NCBI GenBank assembly: GCA_013327885.1
Contig: JABUMY010000003.1
Location: 372,001-436,000, forward strand
Source: Flavisolibacter longurius
Lineage (GTDB): Bacteria > Bacteroidota > Bacteroidia > Chitinophagales > Chitinophagaceae
Direction of reading: 5' to 3'
Length of the DNA stretch: 64,000 nt
The position numbers were made by a program, and so were the translations under genes. The notes under the pieces were generated by a model. That model had not been told where the DNA came from. It did no database searches and was given only the letters and a program-made list of their open reading frames with translations. Position 1 is the first letter of the stretch. Each line of letters starts with the position of its first letter. Positions 51,939-60,084 of the stretch are shown piece after piece.

Positions 51939-52154
51939 ATGACAAAAAAAGACTTTACCAGCAGTGAAAATATCGAAAGGGAAAAAGACGGAACCGAGCC
52001 CCAAGAACCAGTGCTAGCCGAACCTGATGGCCAGGGCAAGACCGTAGTGAAAAATGCGCATGCTGCCGGCGATGGTTCGTTTGGCCGCAACGAAACCAGC
52101 TTGCCCGAGGAAGATGAGAACGTTGAAAAAAAAGAAGCCGATCCGCCTTATTAA
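51939..52154 (+). CDS. Small acidic hydrophilic protein
   Basis: 71 residues from the ATG at 51939, MTKKDFTSSENIEREKDGTE onward, rich in Glu, Asp, Lys and Asn, with no hydrophobic segment. It looks disordered; no family recognised. The stop overlaps the convergent uvsE by four bases. It could be co-transcribed with the kinase fusion 171 bp upstream. Confidence 0.55.
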   Translation: MTKKDFTSSENIEREKDGTEPQEPVLAEPDGQGKTVVKNAHAAGDGSFGRNETSLPEEDENVEKKEADPPY

Positions 52155-53065
52155 ACCAGAACAGCGGCTGCTTTTGCAATAAACTGTTCGGGGTGTTCCT
52201 CGCGGTATTTTAGGAGAGAAAGTTCCTTCATTTTTGTTTCCAGCATAATGTCAACATCCTTTCCGTAGGTGGTGATGGTCTCATGCACCCAATCGGAATG
52301 CGCTTCTTTTTTTGCTTCGGGATTTTCATATTCCCTTCTCGAACTTGAATAATGAAACGTTGGCTTGATGCGCCAGGTAGCAAAAGCCGTATGAAACGCT
52401 TCTTCCTCTGTTTGCGTGCCCGGGTGCAGGCGGTGGTGGAAATAATCAAACACCACGGGAATACCGGTCATTTCGTGCAAAGCCGCCAGGTCTTGCACGG
52501 TGTAAAGTCCCCCTTTGTCATCGTTTTCAACCGTGAGGCGGGAGCGCAGGTTAGCGGAAAGCAGGTTGAAGTTTTCTGCAAACCGTTTCAGTGTTTCCTC
52601 TTTATCGCCGTAAGCACCACCCACGTGAATATTGATCTTGTTCCAGGGCGAAGCCTGCAGTCCCATCAGGTCAAATACCTCCGAGTGCAGCTCCAGGTCT
52701 TTGATGGTATTTTGCAGGGTAGCACCTGACCCGGCCAGCTTGTTAAACGGTCCCGGGTGACTGCTGATGCGAATGGGCAGCTTGCCGGCCGCTGCCAGCA
52801 CTTCGCAGATCTCCCGGTAATGCGGCATGTCTTTCAGCTTGTACTCTGATGCCCAGGGAAAGAGGTCGGAAGTGACCCGGAATACCTTCACGCCATTCTC
52901 AACATTCCATTCTAATATCTGTAACAAGGCCTGCACGTTTTGCAGGGCCAGCTCGGATGCATAGTTGATGCCTTTTTCCAAAAACGTTCGGCGGATCATG
53001 CCACGGTTGGTGGTGATGCCCTTTTCAGCCAGTGTTACATTAATGCAGGCGTATCCCAGGTTCAT
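52151..53065 (-). CDS. uvsE: UV DNA damage endonuclease
   Basis: 304 residues from the ATG at 53065. UvsE/UVDE nicks DNA next to UV photoproducts. TIM-barrel landmarks: MNLGYACINVTLAEKG, FRVTSDLFPWAS, RISSHPGPFNKL, NIHVGGAYGDKEETLKRF, LTVENDDKGG, PVVFDYFHHRLHPG and FHYSSSRREYENP, which supply the metal ligands. A GTG two codons upstream is possible. Single gene near the phytochrome operon; a light-stress link is plausible but not shown. Confidence 0.92.
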   Translation of the reverse strand: MNLGYACINVTLAEKGITTNRGMIRRTFLEKGINYASELALQNVQALLQILEWNVENGVKVFRVTSDLFPWASEYKLKDMPHYREICEVLAAAGKLPIRISSHPGPFNKLAGSGATLQNTIKDLELHSEVFDLMGLQASPWNKINIHVGGAYGDKEETLKRFAENFNLLSANLRSRLTVENDDKGGLYTVQDLAALHEMTGIPVVFDYFHHRLHPGTQTEEEAFHTAFATWRIKPTFHYSSSRREYENPEAKKEAHSDWVHETITTYGKDVDIMLETKMKELSLLKYREEHPEQFIAKAAAVLV

Positions 53066-53101
53066 ACTCACGTAACTTTCTTTAGCCCTGATTGTTCAAT
53101 T

Positions 53102-53257
53102 ATGGCGCCAGAAGTTTTTGTTTTCAAAAAATCAAAAAGGCCGGGCAAGGAGGGCAATAATTCCCTTCTGAACAAGCCGGTGTTGAAAGTCCTGGAACCC
53201 TCGCCCCGCAAGCGTATGCCGGTTTCCGACGGCCGAAAATTTGTGCCGATGGAATAA
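53102..53257 (+). CDS. Very small basic protein
   Basis: 51 residues, MAPEVFVFKKSKRPGKEGNN onward to SDGRKFVPME. Basic, no membrane segment, no known domain. It is divergent from uvsE with 36 bp between starts. The even amino-acid make-up suggests a real gene but there is no family evidence. Confidence 0.45.
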   Translation: MAPEVFVFKKSKRPGKEGNNSLLNKPVLKVLEPSPRKRMPVSDGRKFVPME

Positions 53258-53312
53258 CAAAATATTTTGAAAATCAGCGCTTAAGAAGCCCGGTTTTTCA
53301 GTTGCCCTTTCT

Positions 53313-53470
53313 TATCTTTATGTCTCATCAAAAAAAAGGAGGTATTCATGAGTCTACAGCATATTCATGGGAAACCTTCGGTTGGTATCGCCTAACCGGG
53401 TTACTCTCATCAAAATATCTGGGCGCTAAAAGCGCAGGCAAATCCCGCCTATATGGCGGGGTTTCTTTTT
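53313..53470 (+). ncRNA. Candidate small RNA or leader with 15-residue peptide
   Basis: TATCTTTA (53313-53320) is promoter-like. A strong AGGAGGT (53337-53343) precedes an ATG at 53348 and a 15-codon frame MSLQHIHGKPSVGIA ending at 53395. A GCGC-TAAAA-GCGC hairpin (53423-53436) and a terminator (53440-53470) follow. The transcript would be about 145 bases and end 35 bases before the transglutaminase-like gene. Copies of TCTCATCAAAA flank the peptide frame (53322 and 53406). No known RNA family is recognised. Confidence 0.4.
53440..53470 (+). terminator. Terminator upstream of the transglutaminase-like gene
   Basis: AAATCCCGCC / GGCGGGGTTT around TATAT, followed by CTTTTTT. It lies before, not after, a large gene, so it closes either the small RNA candidate or an attenuator. 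Confidence 0.75.
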
Positions 53471-53504
53471 TCCGTAAATTAGAGATGCATTCAATTTTTC
53501 TGTG

Positions 53505-54524
53505 ATGATGAAATGGTGTGTTGCTTTCCTGGCTTGCTTTTTCTCATTTGCGCTTTCGGCGCAAAGGTCGGCGGCCAGTTTTGCTGCCATCGACTGGCAG
53601 GTACGATCGATCAATGCCGCAAGCCCCGATTCTCTCGCCTATCAACTTACTGCAGGCTATACCACGGACCTTGAAAAAGTAAGGGCCATCTATTCCTGGA
53701 TCTGCCAGAACATTGCTTACAACAGTAATCTTTACAAACCGCTTTACCGGCGGCCGCCATTTATACAGGCGCCCATGGATACCGTGTCGGAATGGAAGCC
53801 TGCCGACGAGATGGTGGCTCAAAAAGTTATGACGCGGCGCCTGGCCGTTTGCGATGGCTACTCCCGGCTCTTTAAAGTGCTGTGTACCTATGCCGGCCTG
53901 CAGGCAGAAGTGGTCAATGGCTACGTGCGGACAAACCTCGAACGGTCGGCAGACCGGTTCCGCACCAACCATACCTGGAATGTTGTGCGCATCGACAGTG
54001 CCTGGCACCTGCTGGACCTGACCTGGGCGGCGGGATACCTTACCTACAACGACGAGTTTGTAAAGCAGCAAAACGATTTTTATTTTTTGCCCAACCCGCA
54101 GGATTTTGTCCGCGACCATTTCCCGGAAGACCTGCGCTGGACCTTGCTGGCCGAACCGCCCACGCTGGCAGAATTCCGGCGGATGCCGTTCAAAGTGAAA
54201 TCATACATCAAGTACGGCATCGAAGGCTATTCGCCGCGCAATGGTTTGGTGGAAGCAGCGGTGGGAGACACGCTTTATTTTTCTCTGCGTTTGAAAGATG
54301 TAAAGCGGGCAAAGAAAACCTTTCCCGATCCATTTGCCGATACCACGCAATTTGCATTTTCACCACGCAGTGTTTTTATCAAGCCCGAAAACGAAACCGA
54401 CGGTGAGGTGTTTTATTCCCTGGTGGTGGATGCCAACACGCAGTGGGTTAACTTGCTGTTTAACGATGACGTGGTGCTGCGTTATAGCGTGCAGCACCGC
54501 CGGTCTGACCTGGCACAGAATTAG
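53505..54524 (+). CDS. Secreted transglutaminase-like protein
   Basis: 339 residues with a signal peptide (MMKWCVAFLACFFSFALSAQ). The transglutaminase-like core has the catalytic triad order Cys-His-Asp: RRLAVCDGYSRLFKVLCTYAGL, NHTWNVVRIDSAWHLLDLTWAAGY. The preceding KVRAIYSWICQNIAYN is the usual lead-in. A C-terminal beta-rich region (about 215-339) of unknown role follows. Bacterial members act as proteases or peptide-modifying enzymes in the periplasm; the target is unknown. Start at either of two adjacent ATGs (53505, 53508). Confidence 0.85.
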   Translation: MMKWCVAFLACFFSFALSAQRSAASFAAIDWQVRSINAASPDSLAYQLTAGYTTDLEKVRAIYSWICQNIAYNSNLYKPLYRRPPFIQAPMDTVSEWKPADEMVAQKVMTRRLAVCDGYSRLFKVLCTYAGLQAEVVNGYVRTNLERSADRFRTNHTWNVVRIDSAWHLLDLTWAAGYLTYNDEFVKQQNDFYFLPNPQDFVRDHFPEDLRWTLLAEPPTLAEFRRMPFKVKSYIKYGIEGYSPRNGLVEAAVGDTLYFSLRLKDVKRAKKTFPDPFADTTQFAFSPRSVFIKPENETDGEVFYSLVVDANTQWVNLLFNDDVVLRYSVQHRRSDLAQN

Positions 54525-54862
54525 GCAAAAAAAGATTGTTTGGAAATTTAGAATTTTGAAATGGATTGGGGTGAATGAAATTCGTTTGTTGGTGAGGGAT
54601 GGTTTTTCGCCTGTGCCGCTGTTCGACCCCATCCGGGGTCGTGTTCATTTATGCCTTTATAACCCCGGTTTCCCCCAGGGCTATTGACAGGTGGCGCCTT
54701 CGGGGCCTAAGCCTGACCTCATCTTATCGCAATAGACTTTTCTGAATTTACGTTTACCCCTGAGGGAAATCTGATCTTTCCCAATTTATTACAAACAAGC
54801 AGTTGGGAATCCAAAAACATATCCGGTACCATACTCACCACTCACCATTCACCACTGACCAC
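54525..54862. other. 338-bp gap between convergent genes
   Basis: Holds the second copy of the structured repeat (54619-54709) and a heptamer array at the end of the S9 peptidase gene (54833-54867). No coding sequence or clear terminator is seen. Confidence 0.6.
54619..54709 (+). repeat. Structured three-hairpin repeat, copy 2
   Basis: Plus-strand order GTTCGACCCCATCCGGGGTC, ACCCCGGTTTCCCCCAG, GCTATTGACAGGTGG, GCGCCTTCGGGGC: the same arrangement as 29832-29927 on the minus strand. Confidence 0.8.
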
Positions 54863-54867
54863 TCACG
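54833..54867. repeat. Heptamer array GGTGAGT over the S9 peptidase stop codon
   Basis: Plus strand: ACTCACC, ACTCACC, ATTCACC, ACTGACC, ACTCACG. On the gene strand the TGA stop (54865-54863) lies in the first unit. The unit equals that at the exbD stop. Confidence 0.85.
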
Positions 54868-57016
54868 GCCTTATCCAACGTTGGAAAAACTCGTAGGTCC
54901 GCAGCATCTGGTCGATGCGCTGGCGGTTGTCGCCGGTACGGGTGATCTCATGCGTGGCACCCGGGTGACGCACATATTCCACAGGACGGTTCAGCACTTT
55001 CAGGCTTCGGTACAGTACCTCGCTTTGCACAAAACCTGTCCGGCGGTCGTTGTCGCCATGAAAGATGATAAAAGGCGTGGTTATGTTTTGTACATAATTG
55101 ATGGGCGATTCTCTTTGCAGCACAGTCCTAACAGCCGGCTCCCAGGGATAGCCGCCAAAATACCGCGGCACCAGTCGCCAGGCATTGCCTTCGCCAAAAA
55201 ATGTGGCCAGGTCGTAAACGCCACGCTGGGCGCAGGCGGCTTTAAAACGTTTGTCGTGGCTGATGATCCACGCCGTGAGGTATCCGGCATAAGAGCCGCC
55301 GGTGATGGCCAGCTTTGCCGTATCGGCCCAGCCTTCGGCAACGGCGCCGTCCAGCGCCGTTAATACGTCGGCCGAAGGGCCTGCTCCCCAGTCGTTGATA
55401 TTGCCGCGTAAAAAATCGGTTCCGTAACCGCCCGAACCGCGGGGATTGCTGTACACCACACCATAGCCTTTGGCGGCAAAAAACTGGAACTCGTGCCACA
55501 TGCTCGCTTCACCTGGTCCCCACATAGCCGAAGGCCCGCCATGGATTTCCAACACAACCGGGTATTTTTTGCGGGCTTCGAACGTTGTTGGCTTCATTAC
55601 CCAGTATTCCACGGTTTGGCCCTTGTTGTTGACAAAGGTTTTTTTCTCGGGAAAGGAAAGCTTTTTCGACTGCACCCAATTGTTGAAATCAGTCAGGCGG
55701 GCCGTTTCCTTCAGGGCAGCATCGCCAAAATAAACCTCCGATGGGTTGGCAACTTCAGTTTTGGTAAAAAGGATTCCATTCCGGCTGAGGCCAAAAGAGC
55801 TTATACCGGCAGCAAAGGGCGAAAGCTGTTCTACTTTTTTGGTAGCGATAGTTAAGCGGTACAGCGGCGAACCACCGTTGCTTTGCGCGGTGAAATAAAG
55901 GGATTTTTCATCGGCGCTCCAGGTCAAACCGCTCTTATTGCGATCGAACGGGATTGTGATTGCATCGGATTCTTTTCCATCCAGCGGCATAATGGCCAGC
56001 GAGGGTACATCCACTTCGATGGTGCCATACTGGTAGGCCATCCATTTGCCCGATGGCGAAATGGTGGCACCGCTGTAAGACATACCTTTTTTTCCCAGCA
56101 GCAACCTTAGATTTTTGCCATCGGCATCCGCCATATAAATTTCACTTTCCAGTGTGCGGTCGGGATGCTCCAGCGAATCCATGCGGGCACCCAGCACCAG
56201 GCGTTTGCCGTCAGGCGTAAACTCTACGGCGTTGTACCGGGCAAAACCAGTAAGAATTGGTTTTGGTTGTGCGGCCGGTTTTACCTCGATGGTATAAAAC
56301 TGCGCAAAGCTCATGTTGCTGCTGATATTGGCCTCGTCCTGGAAGTTGAGCTTGTTCAATACCGTAGCTTTGCCATCGGCTTCGTTGCCTAATAAATAAG
56401 CTCTTACCTGGTCTATGTTCCCGTTTGGATTGGGCCGGCTACCCGCTGCTCTTTTTACATCGGCCGTGGTAAGCCCCGGCTTTTCCAGGGGCCAGATGGG
56501 AAAATTGCCGGCAGGATTCAGGAGCGAATCTTTCAGGAGGTCTTTAAAGGAAACAGAAGAAGTGAAGAGAATGCGGGTGCCATCAGGCGACCATTTTGGA
56601 TTGGCCGCACCGCGACTGCCGGTTGTCAGTTGCCAGGCTTCTCCGCCGTTGAGCGGAAGTATAAAAATTTGCGGCCTGCCTTCTGCGGTACGTACAAAGG
56701 CCAACTGGCTTCCATCGGGGCTCCAGGCAGGGGAGGAGGCCGATTCCCTAGCATGTGTCAACTGCAACGGTTTGGCACCTTTTGCCAGGTCGACGGAATA
56801 GATCTGTGTAAGGTAGCGGTAGTCAAGTTTGGAAGTGGGCAGAGGTTCGATGGAAGTGACGGTGAACGCTGCCTTGCTGCCGTCTTTCGTTACTGTTATG
56901 TTACCAGCGGTTTTTATTTTCAACAGATCGGTAACTTCAATAAGACCGTTTCCGTTTTGTGCAAAGAGAAGCAGGGTGCAGAAAGAGCAAAGGATAACCA
57001 GCGTAAATTTTTTCAT
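54863..57016 (-). CDS. S9-family serine peptidase (prolyl oligopeptidase type), copy 1
   Basis: 717 residues from the ATG at 57016 with a signal peptide (MKKFTLVILCSFCTLLLFAQ). N-terminal beta-propeller (about 30-450, with TolB-like SPAWSPDGSQLAFVRT and NPKWSPDGTRILF) covers a C-terminal alpha/beta hydrolase. Triad: Ser in GGSYAGYLTAW, Asp in HGDNDRRTGF, His in HPGATHEI. Such enzymes cut short peptides, often after proline or as acylaminoacyl-peptidases, probably in the periplasm. It follows a second S9 gene on the same strand by 62 bp. Its stop codon is inside a heptamer array. Confidence 0.92.
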   Translation of the reverse strand: MKKFTLVILCSFCTLLLFAQNGNGLIEVTDLLKIKTAGNITVTKDGSKAAFTVTSIEPLPTSKLDYRYLTQIYSVDLAKGAKPLQLTHARESASSPAWSPDGSQLAFVRTAEGRPQIFILPLNGGEAWQLTTGSRGAANPKWSPDGTRILFTSSVSFKDLLKDSLLNPAGNFPIWPLEKPGLTTADVKRAAGSRPNPNGNIDQVRAYLLGNEADGKATVLNKLNFQDEANISSNMSFAQFYTIEVKPAAQPKPILTGFARYNAVEFTPDGKRLVLGARMDSLEHPDRTLESEIYMADADGKNLRLLLGKKGMSYSGATISPSGKWMAYQYGTIEVDVPSLAIMPLDGKESDAITIPFDRNKSGLTWSADEKSLYFTAQSNGGSPLYRLTIATKKVEQLSPFAAGISSFGLSRNGILFTKTEVANPSEVYFGDAALKETARLTDFNNWVQSKKLSFPEKKTFVNNKGQTVEYWVMKPTTFEARKKYPVVLEIHGGPSAMWGPGEASMWHEFQFFAAKGYGVVYSNPRGSGGYGTDFLRGNINDWGAGPSADVLTALDGAVAEGWADTAKLAITGGSYAGYLTAWIISHDKRFKAACAQRGVYDLATFFGEGNAWRLVPRYFGGYPWEPAVRTVLQRESPINYVQNITTPFIIFHGDNDRRTGFVQSEVLYRSLKVLNRPVEYVRHPGATHEITRTGDNRQRIDQMLRTYEFFQRWIRP

Positions 57017-57078
57017 GAAGGAGAATTGTTTAGAGCCGTCAAAGGGCAAAAGGTAAAGTTGAGGTTTCTGTCTTGAAT

Positions 57079-58995
57079 CTACATTGCTTTTACTGGCATG
57101 GTTTCCTGCAGCCATTTATAAAATTCGCGTTGCCAGACCAGGGCATTCTGGGGTTTAAGGATCCAATGATTTTCATCGGGGAAATAAAGCAGTTTGCTTT
57201 TTAACCCTCTTGTTTGCGCCGCATGAAACGCCTGCAAACCCTGTTCGATGGGCACACGAAAATCCTTTCCGCCCTGGATGATCAGGATCGGTTTATTCCA
57301 TTTGTCCACATGGTTGATGGGATTGAATTCATTGAATGTTTTTTGCGCCACCTTGTTGTCCTTTTCCCAATAGTTGCCGCCAAAATCCCAGTTGGTAAAC
57401 CAAAGTTCTTCGGTAGTACCGGCCATGCTGCGGGTGTCGTAAATGCCGTCGTGGGCAATAAAGGTCTGGAAGCGGTTTTCGTGTATGCCTGCCAGGTAGA
57501 AGGCAGAGTAACCGCCATACGAAGCACCTACGCAACCGCGACGGTCATTGTCAACAAAGGGCTCTTTGCTGACGGCGTCAATGGCGGCTAAATAATCTTT
57601 CATGACCTGCCCGCCCCAGTCGCCGCTGATCTGCTCATTCCACTGCCGGCCGTGCCCGTACATACCCCGGCGGTTGGGTGCCACCACGATATAGCCCTGC
57701 GCCGCCATCAACTGGAAGTTCCAGCGGAAAGAATAGGTTTGGGTCAACGGCGATTGCGGCCCGCCCTGACAATACAGCAGCGTGGGGTATTTTTTTGCGG
57801 GATCAAAGTTGGGGGGATAAATTACCCAAACCACCATCTGCTTGTCATCGCTGGTTGGCACCAGCCTTTTTTCCACTTTGCTCATCGCCAGCTTTGCATA
57901 GGTAGCATCGTTGACATGGGTAAGTTGGGTCATCTTGCCACTCATGTCAACAGTGTAGAGTTCAGCAGCATGGTTCATATCGGTGCGTCTTACTATCAGC
58001 GTTTTGCCGGCCTGTCCCACAATGCCGGCCACATCAAAATCGCCGGACGTAATTTGCTCTATTACCGGCTTTGCCGATTGAAGATTGTCGATGACGAAGA
58101 GGTGCTTGGCGCCACCAACTGCTGCGTTGAAAAAGATGCGTTTGCCGTCTTCGCTCCAGACAAAACTTTCTACGGAATTGTCCCAATTTTCCGTAAGGTT
58201 TTTGTGCCCACTGGTGGTTTTTAAGAGGATGTCCTGTTTGTCCGCTTCAAAGCCATCGCGGCCCATGCTCAGCCAGGCCAGTTCTCCCGTTTTGGAAAAG
58301 GAAGGCGCTATGTCGTAACCCGGCAAACCTTCAGTTAGGTTAGTGGTCTGGCCGGTTTGCAGGTCGTAGCGAAAAATATCGGTATTGGTGCTTATGGCAT
58401 AGTTTGTTCCGTAGGCTGCCTTGGTAACATAAAGCACAGCTTTGCTATCGGGCGACCAGATAAAGTCCTCGTCACCGCCAAAAGGTTTTTGCGGCGTATC
58501 GTAGGGAAGGTCTTTCATAATGTCGATGCCCTTGCCCGGTTTGCCATTCTGCATCGGGTGAACAAATACATGGCTGTATTGGCCGTCTTCCCATTCGTCC
58601 CAATGCCGGTAGCCAAGGCTGCTGTAGATCTGCACGTTGGACTTGTCCAGTTCGGGGTAATGATCCTTGCCTGCCACCGGTTGCAATTTTACTTCTTTTG
58701 CGGTGAGTTTGTGTTTACCGTCGGGTGAGATCCTGTTGTCTTCTAAAATGCCTTCCGTCGTTTCCAGTTTTTTTACTCGTTTGTCAGACAGGTTGACCAG
58801 GAACGTTTGTTTGTTGCTCTTATTGGCCGCAACATCCGGCGTACTAACGGTGTACACAACTGCTTTTTTATCTTTTGTCAGGCCAAGGGCCGAAACCCTT
58901 CCCAACTGCCAGAGCATTTCCGGCGTCAGCTTTTCCTGTGCCTGCATATGAATAGAAATAACGTAACTAATAAAGAACAAGGAAGCCTTTTTCAT
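57079..58995 (-). CDS. S9-family serine peptidase (prolyl oligopeptidase type), copy 2
   Basis: 638 residues from the ATG at 58995, with a signal peptide (MKKASLFFISYVISIHMQAQ). Propeller part about 30-385, then the hydrolase domain (YPTLLYCQGGPQSPLTQTYS, VVAPNRRGMYGHGRQWNEQ). Triad: Ser in VGASYGGYSAFYL, Asp in QGGKDFRVP, His in PDENHWI. It is only distantly like its neighbour (different propeller wording), so the pair is not a recent duplication. The two are probably one operon for peptide use. Confidence 0.92.
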   Translation of the reverse strand: MKKASLFFISYVISIHMQAQEKLTPEMLWQLGRVSALGLTKDKKAVVYTVSTPDVAANKSNKQTFLVNLSDKRVKKLETTEGILEDNRISPDGKHKLTAKEVKLQPVAGKDHYPELDKSNVQIYSSLGYRHWDEWEDGQYSHVFVHPMQNGKPGKGIDIMKDLPYDTPQKPFGGDEDFIWSPDSKAVLYVTKAAYGTNYAISTNTDIFRYDLQTGQTTNLTEGLPGYDIAPSFSKTGELAWLSMGRDGFEADKQDILLKTTSGHKNLTENWDNSVESFVWSEDGKRIFFNAAVGGAKHLFVIDNLQSAKPVIEQITSGDFDVAGIVGQAGKTLIVRRTDMNHAAELYTVDMSGKMTQLTHVNDATYAKLAMSKVEKRLVPTSDDKQMVVWVIYPPNFDPAKKYPTLLYCQGGPQSPLTQTYSFRWNFQLMAAQGYIVVAPNRRGMYGHGRQWNEQISGDWGGQVMKDYLAAIDAVSKEPFVDNDRRGCVGASYGGYSAFYLAGIHENRFQTFIAHDGIYDTRSMAGTTEELWFTNWDFGGNYWEKDNKVAQKTFNEFNPINHVDKWNKPILIIQGGKDFRVPIEQGLQAFHAAQTRGLKSKLLYFPDENHWILKPQNALVWQREFYKWLQETMPVKAM

Positions 58996-59051
58996 GACAA
59001 ACAATTTGCAAGGGGAAGGTAGGAAATTAACCCTCGCATGCCACCAAACAA

Positions 59052-59078
59052 AAAAGCTACGAATCCCTCGTAGCTTTT
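59052..59078 (-). terminator. Terminator of the small membrane-protein gene
   Basis: AAAAGCTACGA / TCGTAGCTTTT, five-base loop, flanked by A/T runs; 22 bp past the stop of the gene at 59101. Confidence 0.8.
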
Positions 59079-59100
59079 GCTGCATGATTTCTACTCCTTG

Positions 59101-59406
59101 CTAGTTGGAAGCGCCGTGGTCCCGCTCAACGGTTTTGGAAACACGAACGGTATCCCTGCCGCGGTTGCTCAGCAGCGCCACCAGCAACAGGATAAACACG
59201 GCGGCACCAACGATCCAAACCCATGGCGAAGTATACCAGTTTCCCATCTCATTGTTGGATACGGTAACCGTTGTTTTTTTGGTTGAAGTTGTGGTGGTTT
59301 CGCCGCCACCGCTTTCTTCCTGTGCCCATAACACCAGGCTGAAAAGGCTAAGAAAAAGCATAACGATAAAAGGCTTCCAGGCAAACAATTGAACAGGCTG
59401 TTTCAT
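59101..59406 (-). CDS. Small membrane protein
   Basis: 101 residues: an N-terminal hydrophobic signal or helix (FIVMLFLSLFSLVLWAQ), a Gly/Thr/Ser-rich exposed loop, a second helix (WVWIVGAAVFILLLVALL) and a basic tail (NRGRDTVRVSKTVERDH). If the signal is cleaved, the second helix is the sole anchor. No known family. Confidence 0.65.
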   Translation of the reverse strand: MKQPVQLFAWKPFIVMLFLSLFSLVLWAQEESGGGETTTTSTKKTTVTVSNNEMGNWYTSPWVWIVGAAVFILLLVALLSNRGRDTVRVSKTVERDHGASN

Positions 59407-59627
59407 AACGTCAAAATTTTTTGTTTCATAAATGCACGTGTTCTAGCATGTTCAACAATTGCGCCATCAGGAACAACGAAGGCCGAACAGAAAGCGTATA
59501 TGTCTTGCATAGATGGCCCTGCTTCGATTGTGGTTTTTTCTGCACTAGTCGTGGCCCCTCCTGTTGATCCTGCCCTTTTTTTTGTTTGGCAGGAAAGTTG
59601 AATCATTACAAACACATTAAAACAAAT

Positions 59628-59632
59628 GGAGG
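59628..59632 (+). promoter_or_regulatory. Unusual Shine-Dalgarno site GGAGG
   Basis: Canonical GGAGG at a five-base spacing to ATG 59638. Most genes in the window have none. Confidence 0.6.
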
Positions 59633-59637
59633 ATTTT

Positions 59638-59910
59638 ATGGCAACACAAGAGGATACAGTAAGAACAGTAAGGACAGGACGTAAGAATGCTGAACACACA
59701 GAAGGTCCTGTTGCATCTGCCATTGAGGAGCAAACTGCTAAGCTCCCTTCTGATTTATTTCTTTGGTTAGGGATTGGTTCCATGGTCGTATCGGCTGCGT
59801 TCCAGATTGCCGGCCAAAAGAAGGTCAGCAACTTTATTGGCCACTGGCCTGTGAATTTCCTGGTGCTGGGCTTGTACAACAAGCTGGTGAAACTGGAAGG
59901 ACACGATTAA
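59638..59910 (+). CDS. Small membrane protein with a Shine-Dalgarno site
   Basis: 90 residues, MATQEDTVRTVRTGRKNAEH, with hydrophobic stretches LFLWLGIGSMVVSAAFQIAG and FLVLGLYNKLV. An ATG lies at 59626, but GGAGG (59628-59632) stands five bases before the ATG at 59638, which decides the start. Such a site is rare in this window, so efficient expression, perhaps as a stress protein, is possible. No named family is recognised with confidence. Confidence 0.68.
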   Translation: MATQEDTVRTVRTGRKNAEHTEGPVASAIEEQTAKLPSDLFLWLGIGSMVVSAAFQIAGQKKVSNFIGHWPVNFLVLGLYNKLVKLEGHD

Positions 59911-59925
59911 GCAGTAAAAACACCG

Positions 59926-59973
59926 GCTAACAGGTGACAGCAGTAAAAAGATGTCACCTGTTAGCTATTTTTA
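59926..59973 (+). terminator. Terminator after the small membrane protein
   Basis: GCTAACAGGTGACA / TGTCACCTGTTAGC, a perfect 14-bp stem with a 12-base loop, then an AT-rich T run. Confidence 0.8.
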
Positions 59974-60029
59974 TGCGCAGTAACGAATGATGCTTAGCCG
60001 GCGCAACCTATTTTTTCTTACCAAAATAA

Positions 60030-60060
60030 AGAAAGGCAACAGTGATCCTGTTGCCTTTTC
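60030..60060 (-). terminator. Terminator of the phosphoesterase operon
   Basis: AAAGGCAACAG / CTGTTGCCTTT with a five-base loop; T-rich tail on the minus strand. Confidence 0.75.
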
Positions 60061-60084
60061 AATACATTCCAATTGCTGCAGTAT

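Noticed and set aside
51748-51942. Small plus-strand frame after the CheB-CheR-kinase gene
   Set aside because: It begins inside the kinase gene in another frame and has no promoter, family or protein-like composition.
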